A stretch of 64,000 nucleotides of DNA from UBA11663 sp049616325 (GTDB taxonomy: Bacteria; Bacteroidota; Bacteroidia; Flavobacteriales_D; Sanyastnellaceae), in the NCBI GenBank assembly GCA_049616325.1, contig JBMZHG010000002.1:94007-158006 (forward strand). Direction: 5' to 3'. A model generated the notes under the pieces. That model made no database searches, was not told where the DNA came from, and saw only the letters and a program-made list of their open reading frames with translations. The position numbers were made by a program, and so were the translations under genes. Below are positions 7,780 through 16,475 of the stretch, piece after piece; positions within the stretch are counted from its first letter, which is position 1; each line of letters starts with the position of its first letter.

Positions 7780-10700
7780 TCAGCGCACCATTTTCCAGGT
7801 TCGGATGCTGTTGGTGGGTTCGTGAACCAAACGCAACAACACCAGCGCGGGCCATTGGTCGCCCTCGACCCAAATTTGACCGTTGGCGTCGGGTGCCACA
7901 GGGTTGCACAACTGGCGCCCCGTCAAGTCAAAGACGTGGATCTTCATGCCGTTGGCCGCGGCGCCCAGGTTCATCATCCAGCCGCTTTCCGTGGTTACGG
8001 GAGCGTGGATGTCCGTCAAGTCGCCTTCCATGACGTTGGTTACCAGGGTGCCCAACTCGTCGTTGTTGGGGTTGCTTTCGCCTTCCGTCACGACCACCGT
8101 CTTGCGAACGGTGTGGCTGCATCGGTCGTTCCAAACGTTCAGGAACACGTCGTAGGCGCCCGCTTCTTCAAAGGTGTGCGTAGCGTGGAAATCGTAGCTC
8201 GGCGTTTCTGTGTCGCCGAAGTACCACGTTTGTCCTGCGATGTTGCCTTCAGAAGTGTTGGTGAAGGTCAACGTCATGCCGTTGGTGCCGTCCGTCAAAC
8301 CGCCCATGGGTGCCACGAAATCGGCTACCACCGTGGGGGTTTCTTCTACCTCGACCCGAACGTCCTTGGTGCAACCGTTGTCGTCGGCCACCACGGCGTA
8401 GTATTGGCCTCCGGCCAAGTTGGCCAACTCGGTACCTTGCGCGCCGTGATCCCAGGTCACCGTGACGTTTCCAACGCCGCCGTGCACGGTCAAGTCGATG
8501 GCCGCCGTGTTGACGTCACCGCACTCCATGGGCGTCGTCGTCACGTCCACCACCAAGTTGGAGGCTACTGTCAAGGTCGCTTCCACACTCTTGGCAGGAC
8601 ATCCGTCTTCGACGTCGTGGCTGTACGTCAACGTGTAGTCGCCGCTTGCCAATCCACCGATCTCGGCGTTGCCGTTTTCCAGGGTCATCGTCTGAATGTC
8701 CATTCCGCTGGCGTCCGCCAAAACCACGGTCCACGTCACGTCTGCCGCACCGTTCATTTGGAAGCCCGTCTCGCCCTCGCCTTCGCATCCGGGAGACATC
8801 ACGGTCACATCCAGTTGAGGCGACATCGTCACTTCCACGTCGAGGCTTTCGGTGCAGCCCGCTTCGTCCGTCACGGTGACGGTGTAGGTGCCTGCTGACG
8901 CTTCCGTCAAGTTCGCACCCTGCGTGCCGTCCGACCAAGTGAAGGTCGTGTTGCCGAGGCCGCCTACCAAGGCTGCTGTGGCAGATCCCAGGGTGGCTTC
9001 GTCGCATTGCGTTTCGCTGGAGGCGGTCAACGTCATGGGCACGGGCTGAACCACGGTTGCTTCGCGCGTTTCAGGTTCGCATCCGTACTCGCCCAAGATT
9101 TGGGCTTCCACGTTGTACGTCCCTGTGGCCAAAACGTCGAAGAACGCCGGCGTTGAAACGTTGTACGCGAAGTCGACAAGGTCGCCGTTGGCGTTGCGAA
9201 CGTCGAAGTTCCACAACGAGGTGTCGTCGTCAGAATTCAGCTCGATGGCTGCGTCGGTGCTGCCGTCGCAAGCGCCGTCGGTGCTGAGCATGCTCAACTC
9301 AGGAGCTTTCAAAACGTTTACCGCCATGGTGTCGGCGCAGGCAAACGCGTCGGTCACCACGAACGTGTACGTTCCGTCGTTCAACCCCGAAATCATGGCG
9401 CCTTCGATTCCGTGAGTCCACGTGTAGACCACGGGCTCCACACCCCCTTCGGCGACAGCCACCACGGCACCGCCATCTCCGCAGTCGTGCGTGATTTCAG
9501 CGGAAAGGTCCATTTCCAAAGGACGGATCACCGTGTGCTCCCCTGTCTGTTCGCCGCATGTCATGTTCCCGTCGTTCAGGATGGCGTAGGTGTAGGTGCC
9601 TGTGGGCAGGTTGCTGAACATCGTGGTGACGCCGTTGTCAGTCAGTGCGCCCTCGAAGCTGTTGCCCTCGGTGTCGTTCAGCGCCACGGTCCAAGGCCCG
9701 TCGCCCGTTGGAAAGACTTCGATGGCCGTTTCGCCCAGGCCTTCACAACCGGGTGAAGTCACCTCAGCTCGCGCGTTGGGCACCAAGAACAGTGTGCCTA
9801 CAGCATGGTTGTGGTTGGCGGTGGAACTCAGTTCAATCGCGGCCAAGAAACCAGGTTCCAGGGGCTGAATCTCCGTTTCACCGACGGGCAAGAACTGAAG
9901 GCATCCCCCTTCCCAATCTGATTCATTCACCGTCAAGGTGTAATTGCCGTCAACGGGGCGGTTCGCACCAACGACGACTTCAAAGCTCATCACGGGTTCA
10001 CTGTCAAAGTTCATTTGCGCAATGGAGCTCCGGGTGCCGTTGCCGTCGCGCAAGTAAACGTCGCATGCACTGAAAAGTGAAGACGTGTTGATCGCATCTT
10101 CGGTTGGGTCGAAGGATGTGCTCATCCCCTCACGCAACGTCACCAGGCATTCGTCGTAGTACCCTGTGGTGTTCTCCACGGAAATGGAGATGTATCCGTT
10201 CAATTCCACGTCGAGATTTGCAAAGGTTCCGTTGGCCAAAGTCTGGTCCGCGTTCATCTCGAAGCTGATGTCTTCGGTGGGCAAGAACTGGCAGGTGGTG
10301 TTCGGTTGCATCGTGTTTTGCATGCCGTTGGTAGACATGCTTGAAACGTAGGAGTCGTATTGCAACGTTGCGGTGTTCCAGCAGTCCAAGCTGAATTTGC
10401 TTTCACCAAACACGTCGTCCAAATCCTGCAAGCCCACATTCCCGTTCGTCGGGTTGCCAAACAACGCCGTGAACGAATCGCCTGGGATGGAGATTTCAAT
10501 GTTGCTGTCTGGAAGGGTGCCGGCAAACGTCAGGGTGTACAATTCGGCAGGAGCCAACGCCAGGTAGACCCCTTCCCAAACGGGCAGGACGTCGTCCACG
10601 CTCGAGATGGACTGGTAGTTGTAAGCGGCATCTGCACTCCAAAAGGCAATGTTGGGAAAGCCTTCAGGGTTGTCGGCTCCCACGAACCCCACGGTGGGAA

Positions 10701-11508
10701 AATCGCCAAGCAACTCGTTCACCGTGACGCCTTCGAGCCCCACAGTGATGCGTTGTTCTACCAACGTCATGTTTCGGTTGGGGATGGCGGGCAAGGTGAT
10801 TTTGCGTGTCACCAAACCGTCTACAGAGCCTCCGTTGGAGCGGAGAACTGTCGCGCGACCCGCCTCGTTTTCCGAAAGAATCAGTGTCCCTTCGGCATCA
10901 ACGGCAATGGCAGAATCGTCCGCCTCAAGGTGCCCAGTGATTTCGACAGTGCCTGCCACGGTAACGTTGCTGCGGTTCTGCGCGAGCATCCGATCGACGG
11001 TCATTTCGCCGTCCAGAGTTTGGTCTGCGCCAATGCCGTTGGCGATCAACGTCACGCCCTCCAAACTGGCCGCACCGGCAGCGATCATGTTGCCGTCAAA
11101 CGTCATCGTGACGTCGTTCAGGTCAATCAACGAGCCGGAGGCACGGACCAACAACGAACCAAATTCTGCGTTCTCGACCAGCGAGACTTCGTGATCCACA
11201 AACACGTTGTCCCCAGCGGCAGGAATGCAGCCGCAATCCCACGTGGAGGTCTCGCTCCAAATGCCTCGTTGAACGGAGTTCACGGTGGCGCGGTTGTCGC
11301 GCGCCTGCGTCAGCGCGATTTCCCATGTACTCGCGAGTTGTTCGGGTGAAATGGATGCTTCGATCTCCATGGAAAGCTGGCCTTGCTCCCAAGCATCGAC
11401 CGCCTCAGCAATCACGCTTGCAGGAGTTTGCATCATGGGGAGTTCCGTTTCCTGACCCCAAGCAAAGAGGGTCGCGAAGATGAACAGGGGGGTAAGAATT
11501 GCTCGCAT
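7780..11508 (-). CDS. Large T9SS-secreted surface protein with alternating Ig-like repeats and a PKD domain
   Basis: 1242 residues. A signal peptide (1-18) is followed by a G8-like or autotransporter-like segment, GIWSETSTWDCGCIPAAGDN, at 82-101. Further regions continue to about 575. Two module types then alternate three times: one with SPGCEG or TDGACDG starts (about 580-662, 736-823, 898-983) and one resembling SprB repeats with TWxxGxxG and GxYxxxVTDxxGC (about 664-735, 824-897, 985-1058). A PKD domain (WYFGDTETPSYDF, about 1060-1141) and a T9SS type A sorting domain (about 1185-1242) follow. SprB-like repeats are known in flavobacterial adhesins, so an adhesin or surface-coat role is inferred. 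The stop lies 39 bases from the purQ start on the same strand. Confidence 0.9.
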   Translation of the reverse strand: MRAILTPLFIFATLFAWGQETELPMMQTPASVIAEAVDAWEQGQLSMEIEASISPEQLASTWEIALTQARDNRATVNSVQRGIWSETSTWDCGCIPAAGDNVFVDHEVSLVENAEFGSLLVRASGSLIDLNDVTMTFDGNMIAAGAASLEGVTLIANGIGADQTLDGEMTVDRMLAQNRSNVTVAGTVEITGHLEADDSAIAVDAEGTLILSENEAGRATVLRSNGGSVDGLVTRKITLPAIPNRNMTLVEQRITVGLEGVTVNELLGDFPTVGFVGADNPEGFPNIAFWSADAAYNYQSISSVDDVLPVWEGVYLALAPAELYTLTFAGTLPDSNIEISIPGDSFTALFGNPTNGNVGLQDLDDVFGESKFSLDCWNTATLQYDSYVSSMSTNGMQNTMQPNTTCQFLPTEDISFEMNADQTLANGTFANLDVELNGYISISVENTTGYYDECLVTLREGMSTSFDPTEDAINTSSLFSACDVYLRDGNGTRSSIAQMNFDSEPVMSFEVVVGANRPVDGNYTLTVNESDWEGGCLQFLPVGETEIQPLEPGFLAAIELSSTANHNHAVGTLFLVPNARAEVTSPGCEGLGETAIEVFPTGDGPWTVALNDTEGNSFEGALTDNGVTTMFSNLPTGTYTYAILNDGNMTCGEQTGEHTVIRPLEMDLSAEITHDCGDGGAVVAVAEGGVEPVVYTWTHGIEGAMISGLNDGTYTFVVTDAFACADTMAVNVLKAPELSMLSTDGACDGSTDAAIELNSDDDTSLWNFDVRNANGDLVDFAYNVSTPAFFDVLATGTYNVEAQILGEYGCEPETREATVVQPVPMTLTASSETQCDEATLGSATAALVGGLGNTTFTWSDGTQGANLTEASAGTYTVTVTDEAGCTESLDVEVTMSPQLDVTVMSPGCEGEGETGFQMNGAADVTWTVVLADASGMDIQTMTLENGNAEIGGLASGDYTLTYSHDVEDGCPAKSVEATLTVASNLVVDVTTTPMECGDVNTAAIDLTVHGGVGNVTVTWDHGAQGTELANLAGGQYYAVVADDNGCTKDVRVEVEETPTVVADFVAPMGGLTDGTNGMTLTFTNTSEGNIAGQTWYFGDTETPSYDFHATHTFEEAGAYDVFLNVWNDRCSHTVRKTVVVTEGESNPNNDELGTLVTNVMEGDLTDIHAPVTTESGWMMNLGAAANGMKIHVFDLTGRQLCNPVAPDANGQIWVEGDQWPALVLLRLVHEPTNSIRTWKMVR

Positions 11509-11583
11509 GGCAAAAATCTGATAGGGTTCGACTTCGCGTTACGAGGGCGGCTTGAAAAAGGTTTCAAATCAAAAGGGGTTGCG

Positions 11584-11591
11584 TACTTTTG
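11584..11591 (+). promoter_or_regulatory. -7 promoter box for the small membrane protein
   Basis: TACTTTTG matches TAnnTTTG exactly and sits 19 bases before the ATG at 11611. Confidence 0.6.
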
Positions 11592-11610
11592 TCGCGCAAG
11601 TACCAAGGAC

Positions 11611-11799
11611 ATGAACACGCAAGACGTCATCACCCCCCTCGCCAAATTCGTTGAATGGACCTTCAACACCGTGCTCGTTCCCATGAGCAACGGGTTCAAT
11701 TGGGCAGTCATCGCACTTGGTTTGGCCGGGTTGGCCTTTTGGTTGCGTCTTCAAAGCCAGTACAACGCCAAGGCCGATCAGGACGGCACTATCATGTGA
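11611..11799 (+). CDS. Small single-pass membrane protein
   Basis: 62 residues from the ATG at 11611. The open frame extends further upstream, but the -7 box at 11584-11591 lies inside that extension, so the internal ATG is preferred. One transmembrane segment (NWAVIALGLAGLAFWLRL) is followed by a polar tail, QSQYNAKADQDGTIM. Small proteins of this shape, with one helix and a short charged C-terminus, are widespread in Bacteroidota and some are grouped as DUF6341, but I cannot confirm membership. It is convergent with purD. Function unknown. Confidence 0.75.
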   Translation: MNTQDVITPLAKFVEWTFNTVLVPMSNGFNWAVIALGLAGLAFWLRLQSQYNAKADQDGTIM

Positions 11800-11802
11800 T
11801 TC

Positions 11803-11821
11803 AGGCGATTGGAAACGCCTC
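11803..11821. terminator. Possible weak terminator between convergent genes
   Basis: A five-base-pair stem, AGGCG / CGCCT (11803-11807 with 11816-11820), with an 8-base loop is followed by CTTTCG. The stem is short, so activity is doubtful. Confidence 0.3.
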
Positions 11822-11851
11822 TTTCGCTCCCTTAACGACCCTTTCTTTCCT

Positions 11852-13129
11852 TTACAGGACGTCTTGGCCGATGTCGCTGCGGCAAGTCTTTCCCTCAAAA
11901 GAGACGGCATCTGCCAGCGCGTAGCTCTTCTTCAGGGCGTTTTCTGGAGTTGCGGCCACGGCAGAGCACGCCAAAACTCGCCCGCCGTTGGTCACCACGT
12001 TTCCTCGCGACGTGGACGTGCCCGCGTGGAAAAGCAGGGTGTCCTTGTCCAAACGATCGGGGGCAGTGATGGCTTTGCCTTTCTCGTAGCTGCCCGGGTA
12101 CCCCTCTGAAACCAGCATCACCGTCGAACAAGTCCGGGGGTCGATTTGCAGGTGGTATTCGCTCAGGAGTCCCGCTCCCATGTTCTCAAACAAGTGCAAC
12201 AGGTCGCTCTGAATGCGCGGCACAATCACTTCCGTTTCCGGATCACCCAGACGGCAGTTGTATTCCACGACATAGGGGTCGCCACCGACTTTCATCAGGC
12301 CAAAAAACAGGAACCCGTTGTAGGGAATCCCATCCGAGGCCAGCCCTTTGACGGTCGGGATGATGATTTGGTTGAGCGCCTTTTCATGGAATTCGGCATC
12401 CATGAAAGGGACAGGGCTGATGGCTCCCATGCCGCCGGTGTTGGAGCCGGTGTCGCCCTCGCCGATGCGTTTGTAGTCTTTGGCGGAAGGCAGCAAGTGA
12501 TACGCCTTGCCGTCCGTGACGACGAACATGCTGCATTCGATGCCGTCCATGAATTGCTCGATCACGACGCGTTCGCCCGCCGCGCCAAATGAGACGCCTG
12601 AAAGCATGTCCTTCAGGACCGTTTCAGCTTCGGCCAAATCTTCGGTGATGATGACACCTTTTCCAGCAGCGAGGCCATCTGCCTTCAGCACGTAGGGGGA
12701 GTCCATGTTTCTGAGAAACGACAGCGCGTCGTCCAGTTGGGTGCCGTCAAACGCGCCGTAGGCGGCGGTAGGGATGTTGTGCCGCTGCATGAAGGCTTTC
12801 GCAAAGGATTTGCTTCCTTCCAGCTGTGCTCCCTCTTTTCTCGGTCCGACAACGACCAAGTCTGGGTGCTTTCCGCAGTCCTGAAGGTAGTTAACCAACC
12901 CCTCCACCAAGGGGGCTTCTGGCCCCACAATCACGATGTTGATGTCGTGTTTCTTCAGGGCGCGGCTTACCGCGTCGTGGTTGCTCGCGTCCAACTTCAA
13001 GTTCGTCGCAACGTCTGCCGTTCCAGCGTTGCCGGGGGCGACGAAAAGCTGGGTGAGAAACGAGCTTTGGGCCAGTTTCCAAGCCAGGGCATGTTCACGG
13101 CCTCCTGAGCCAATCAGCAACACGTTCAT
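11852..13129 (-). CDS. purD: Phosphoribosylamine-glycine ligase (GARS)
   Basis: 425 residues from the ATG at 13129. The longer open frame to 13348 is rejected because MNVLLIGSGGREHALAWKL is the normal PurD N-terminus and a -7 box lies just before this ATG. The enzyme joins phosphoribosylamine and glycine with ATP, the second step of purine synthesis. ATP-grasp features are visible: PYVLKADGLAAGKGVII, GDTGSNTGGMGAISP and EYNCRLGDPETEVI. A divergent glycosyltransferase gene begins 85 bases away. The C-terminus SFEGKTCRSDIGQ is the usual family ending. Confidence 0.97.
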   Translation of the reverse strand: MNVLLIGSGGREHALAWKLAQSSFLTQLFVAPGNAGTADVATNLKLDASNHDAVSRALKKHDINIVIVGPEAPLVEGLVNYLQDCGKHPDLVVVGPRKEGAQLEGSKSFAKAFMQRHNIPTAAYGAFDGTQLDDALSFLRNMDSPYVLKADGLAAGKGVIITEDLAEAETVLKDMLSGVSFGAAGERVVIEQFMDGIECSMFVVTDGKAYHLLPSAKDYKRIGEGDTGSNTGGMGAISPVPFMDAEFHEKALNQIIIPTVKGLASDGIPYNGFLFFGLMKVGGDPYVVEYNCRLGDPETEVIVPRIQSDLLHLFENMGAGLLSEYHLQIDPRTCSTVMLVSEGYPGSYEKGKAITAPDRLDKDTLLFHAGTSTSRGNVVTNGGRVLACSAVAATPENALKKSYALADAVSFEGKTCRSDIGQDVL

Positions 13130-13134
13130 GCAGA

Positions 13135-13142
13135 CAAAACTA
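13135..13142 (-). promoter_or_regulatory. -7 promoter box for purD
   Basis: The minus strand reads TAGTTTTG, a full TAnnTTTG match, five bases before the purD ATG. A leaderless transcript is predicted. Confidence 0.6.
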
Positions 13143-13201
13143 CGCCAGTGCCCGAGGTGCGGCAAGGCAGGTTTTCCACAACAAACGACCACTTTCCACG
13201 T

Positions 13202-13209
13202 TACCTTGG
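13202..13209 (+). promoter_or_regulatory. -7 promoter box for the GT2-GT9 fusion gene
   Basis: TACCTTGG, one mismatch from TAnnTTTG, lies five bases before the GTG at 13215. It supports that start and a leaderless message. Confidence 0.4.
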
Positions 13210-13214
13210 GCGTC

Positions 13215-14999
13215 GTGCTGAGCGTGGTTGTCATTGCGAAAAACGAATCCCAAAACCTGCCCCGATGCTTGGCGTCCGTGGCGGGGGTTGCGGACGACGT
13301 TGTGGTGGTGGATTCTGGGTCGACCGATGGCACAGCGGAAATTGCCAAGTCGTCGGGAGCAAGGGTCTTTCAGCGTGAATTCACGACCTACGCAGACCAA
13401 AAGAACTGGGCAGCCAACCAGGCCTCCCAACCTTATGTGCTGAGCTTGGACGCCGACGAGGCACTCAGTCCAGCATTGCGGGAAGAGATCCTGGCTTGGA
13501 AGGCAGGCCCAGGATTGGCCTCGGAGGTGCCGAATCGGGAAGCGTGGTCCATGCCCCGGTTGACGAATTATTGCGGCACGTGGGTTCGGCACGGGGGATG
13601 GTACCCGGACCGGAAAATTCGACTTTGGGCCGTAGGGTCAGGTGTGTGGCGTACGCCCGTGGAGGGCAGCATCTTGCACGAAGGGTGGGTGCCCGAGGCG
13701 GGCGTGGCCGTCCGTGAATTTGAGGGTGACCTGCTTCACTACAGCTACCACTCGACGTCCGACCACCACCGCCAATGGGCGAAATTCTCCACCCTGGGCG
13801 CCTGCGATGCCGTGTCGGCAGGAAGAAAATCTAGCCCTTGGAAACCCGCGCTTCGGTGGGTGTTCCAGGGGTTGAAGCAGTTCATCTTTCAAGGAGGTTG
13901 GCGCGACGGGAGAGCGGGGTGGGAAATCTCGCGTTGGAGCGCGCTTTCGGCGTACTGGAAATGGAAACAGGTTGGTGCCATTCGGGAGCTGGGTCAGACA
14001 CACAGGGTGGGGGTGGTTCGTAGCGACGCCCTGGGCGACAACGTGGTTTCGTTGCCGATGGCAGGGGCCTTGAAGCGCGCGTTGCCTGAGGCAAAGGTGG
14101 TTTGGGTGTGCAGGGAATACGCGCGCCCCCTGGCAGATCGCTCCAGGGAGGTGGATGAAGTGCGCGTTTGGGACGGGGGGAAGGATGCCGCTGAAAACGC
14201 TGCGCTGTTCGAAGGACTGGATGCGGTGGTGTTTGCCTACCCTGAGCCCCAATTGATGTCCGCGGCAGCGCGGGCCGGGGTTCCTGTCCGGGTGGCAACC
14301 GGGCGGAGGTGGGCTTCGGTGCGGTGGGCCAATCGACGCATCTGGAGAAGCCGAAAGAATCGTCCAGAACACGAGGCGATGCAGGGTTTGCGGTTGCTTC
14401 ACGCGCTCGCGATTCCGGCTCGTTGGCGGCATCCGGATCTCGGCGATTGGCTGGACCTTACTGGACTGCAAGGAAGCAGCAATGCGGACAGGGCCACGGA
14501 GTTGGTGCCGGCGGGTTGGTCTTCCCTGCAGGGAAGTGTGGTCCTTCACCCTGGAAACCACGGATCGGCGAACGGATGGTCGGTGGAGCGATTCGCAGAA
14601 CTGGCCTCGCGGTTGCTCGAGCGCGGGGTTGCCGTGGTGGTGACCGGCACCGAATCCGAGCGGTTGGGCTTGAAGCCGGTGCTGAAGGCGCTCGACGGTC
14701 GCCCTGCTGGGCTGGATGCGGTGGGGCGTTGGAGCTTGTCCGAACTGATGGACGTCTTGGATTCTGTGGGATGCGTCGTGGCTTCGAGCACAGGTCCCCT
14801 GCACGTGGCTTCGGCGTTGGGAACTCCGACCGTGGGGTTGTTCAGGACGAGCGCTCCCTTTTGGCCGGAGCGCTGGGGTCCTTTGGGAGGCGGTGCGGTG
14901 TTGACGGCCGAAGAATCGGAGACAGGAGGTGGCTTGGAGTTGGACGTGTCAGCCGTGGAGTCCGCGGTCTTCGACGTTTTGGGACGCGAGGTCGCCTGA
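13215..14999 (+). CDS. Fused glycosyltransferase: GT2 (WaaE/KdtX-like) plus GT9 (heptosyltransferase-like)
   Basis: 594 residues from the GTG at 13215. The frame is open further upstream, including an ATG at 13128, but homology begins at LSVVVIAKNESQNLPRCL and a -7 box sits five bases before the GTG. Residues 1-255 are a GT2 enzyme of the LPS-core type, with VVDSGSTDGT (32-40) and a DxD metal site in LSLDADEAL (79-81). Residues about 264-590 are a GT9 domain, with VGVVRSDALGDNVVSLP, LHPGNHGSANGWSVERF and the nucleotide-sugar loop SSTGPLHVASALGTPTVGLF (524-543). These are normally separate proteins; here there is no stop between them. A role in lipid A core or surface glycan assembly is inferred. 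The 3' end overlaps the convergent O-antigen-ligase-like gene by 51 bases. Confidence 0.88.
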   Translation: MLSVVVIAKNESQNLPRCLASVAGVADDVVVVDSGSTDGTAEIAKSSGARVFQREFTTYADQKNWAANQASQPYVLSLDADEALSPALREEILAWKAGPGLASEVPNREAWSMPRLTNYCGTWVRHGGWYPDRKIRLWAVGSGVWRTPVEGSILHEGWVPEAGVAVREFEGDLLHYSYHSTSDHHRQWAKFSTLGACDAVSAGRKSSPWKPALRWVFQGLKQFIFQGGWRDGRAGWEISRWSALSAYWKWKQVGAIRELGQTHRVGVVRSDALGDNVVSLPMAGALKRALPEAKVVWVCREYARPLADRSREVDEVRVWDGGKDAAENAALFEGLDAVVFAYPEPQLMSAAARAGVPVRVATGRRWASVRWANRRIWRSRKNRPEHEAMQGLRLLHALAIPARWRHPDLGDWLDLTGLQGSSNADRATELVPAGWSSLQGSVVLHPGNHGSANGWSVERFAELASRLLERGVAVVVTGTESERLGLKPVLKALDGRPAGLDAVGRWSLSELMDVLDSVGCVVASSTGPLHVASALGTPTVGLFRTSAPFWPERWGPLGGGAVLTAEESETGGGLELDVSAVESAVFDVLGREVA

Positions 15000-16475
15000 A
15001 GCGCCGAGCAGCGCCAAAAAGCTCACCACCACACCCGCTTGGGTTTCCCACGCATCTTCAAACAAGCAGGTGAGAACGACCACCGCCCCGCCCCAGAGGC
15101 ACGCTCGGGAGGCGGTCCCCAACGCCGACCACCAAGACCAGCCCAACCCCAACCACAGGAGCACTGCGACGAGGCCTCCTGCGATGGCCCACGTCAAATG
15201 CTGCATGTGAGCGCGGTGGCGGTGTTGCGGGGCAAGTGAGGAACCCATCTCCCGGTAGCTTTCTTCCATGGCCAAGCCGGTGTCGCCCATGCCGTGACCC
15301 AACAAAAACGCGCGTTTCCACGCTTGAATACCCGCACGCCAATGCGCAAACCGTTGCAGGACGGCGTTGCCCGAGGGGCTTCCACCGTCACGCCACATTT
15401 CCCATTCGCGACGCAATTGACGCATGCGCAGTGCCAGCCCACGGGCCTCGGTCGCGTTGGTTGCCCCGTTTTCAATCGCCTTTACCTCGGCGGGCAGAAG
15501 CCTGCGAATGTGTTCGCCGTCCTTGGGCCAGCCTTTGGAGGTCAAGTAGCGCAACAGGCGGTCGCGGTTGCTGAACCCTTGAGCGTTGTGAAAATCCAGC
15601 GGCACCTCGCTGACGTCCGACCAGGCTTCCGGCCATTCTTGTTCGCAGACGAGTACGTATACCCGGTGCCCCCCTTCGGACAACTCGCGTTCCGGAGCAT
15701 GCGTGTACCGATTCCCAAGGGCTGTGTATTCTGGCATCTCCCCGCTCGGGCTGGGAAGCGGCACAGGCTGAAGCCAAACGGCAGCTGCCGCCAGGACCCC
15801 CAAGACCGAGCCAACGACTCCCAACCGCAACAAGGCGCGGTGCTGGGGCCACGCCTCCCACACCACCCAAAGCACAGACATCGGCAAGAGAACCGCGCTG
15901 GTCAGGGATCCCGTCGCAGCGGAAAAGGCCGCCCAGCTTGTTGCAAACGCCGCAACCTGCCACTTTGGCTGGGTGCGCGCCCCCCATACCAACCCAAGGC
16001 TTGCCAACGTCGACAACCGAATGTGCGACATCCATGGAGACCAAGCACGCCCGTCGAGTTCCACGCCTTGGAATCCTTTCCAAGTGCCCCAAACCAGGCA
16101 CCCGAGCAGCGCAAGTCCTGCACTTCGAAAAACCCAGGCGGAAGCCTTCTCAAACGAAAGAGGTACCCACAGCCAAGCGCCTGCAAGAAGCAGCATCGGC
16201 AGTTGAATCGTCCAAAGCCGGGACCCCCACGCCATGTTCTCCGTCCAAATCAGCGAAGCAGTTTGCCATCCGAGCACCAGTGCCAGCCAAAACCACGGCG
16301 CCTTCCGAACCCTTTCCCAGGACCAAGAGACAGGCGTCTTCAGCGCCAAAACGAAGGCGCATGCTGTGACCCAGGCCGTTCCAACGGACATCGCAGCATG
16401 CGACCAAGGCGCACCCCAAATCAACAGGGCCCATCCTCCCAGGGCGGCTTCAGCAGGCCTGGGCAACGTCATCAA
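14949..16475 (-). CDS. O-antigen ligase/polymerase-like polytopic membrane protein
   Basis: 508 residues with about ten hydrophobic segments, a large non-membrane loop (about 250-410) and two or three more helices. The loop ends with AFLLGHGMGDTGLAMEESY, matching the GxGxG plus downstream pattern of the Wzy_C/WaaL O-antigen ligase superfamily. QHRHRAHMQHL, just after it, provides the conserved His-rich segment (typically AHNxxLQ). Such proteins transfer or polymerise undecaprenyl-linked glycans at the periplasmic face. The start overlaps the S41 peptidase stop by ATGA, so it is the last gene of that operon. It is adjacent, on the opposite strand, to the fused glycosyltransferase, which fits an envelope glycan role. 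The exact substrate is unknown. Confidence 0.75.
   Translation of the reverse strand: MMTLPRPAEAALGGWALLIWGAPWSHAAMSVGTAWVTACAFVLALKTPVSWSWERVRKAPWFWLALVLGWQTASLIWTENMAWGSRLWTIQLPMLLLAGAWLWVPLSFEKASAWVFRSAGLALLGCLVWGTWKGFQGVELDGRAWSPWMSHIRLSTLASLGLVWGARTQPKWQVAAFATSWAAFSAATGSLTSAVLLPMSVLWVVWEAWPQHRALLRLGVVGSVLGVLAAAAVWLQPVPLPSPSGEMPEYTALGNRYTHAPERELSEGGHRVYVLVCEQEWPEAWSDVSEVPLDFHNAQGFSNRDRLLRYLTSKGWPKDGEHIRRLLPAEVKAIENGATNATEARGLALRMRQLRREWEMWRDGGSPSGNAVLQRFAHWRAGIQAWKRAFLLGHGMGDTGLAMEESYREMGSSLAPQHRHRAHMQHLTWAIAGGLVAVLLWLGLGWSWWSALGTASRACLWGGAVVVLTCLFEDAWETQAGVVVSFLALLGASGDLASQNVEDRGLHG

Noticed and set aside
6574..8898. A 774-codon plus-strand open frame over dxs, purQ and the surface protein
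   Set aside because: It runs across several minus-strand genes with clear homology and shows no protein-like pattern.
13130..13348. An extended N-terminus for purD
   Set aside because: The family start is at MNVLLIGSGGREH and a -7 box lies directly before it.
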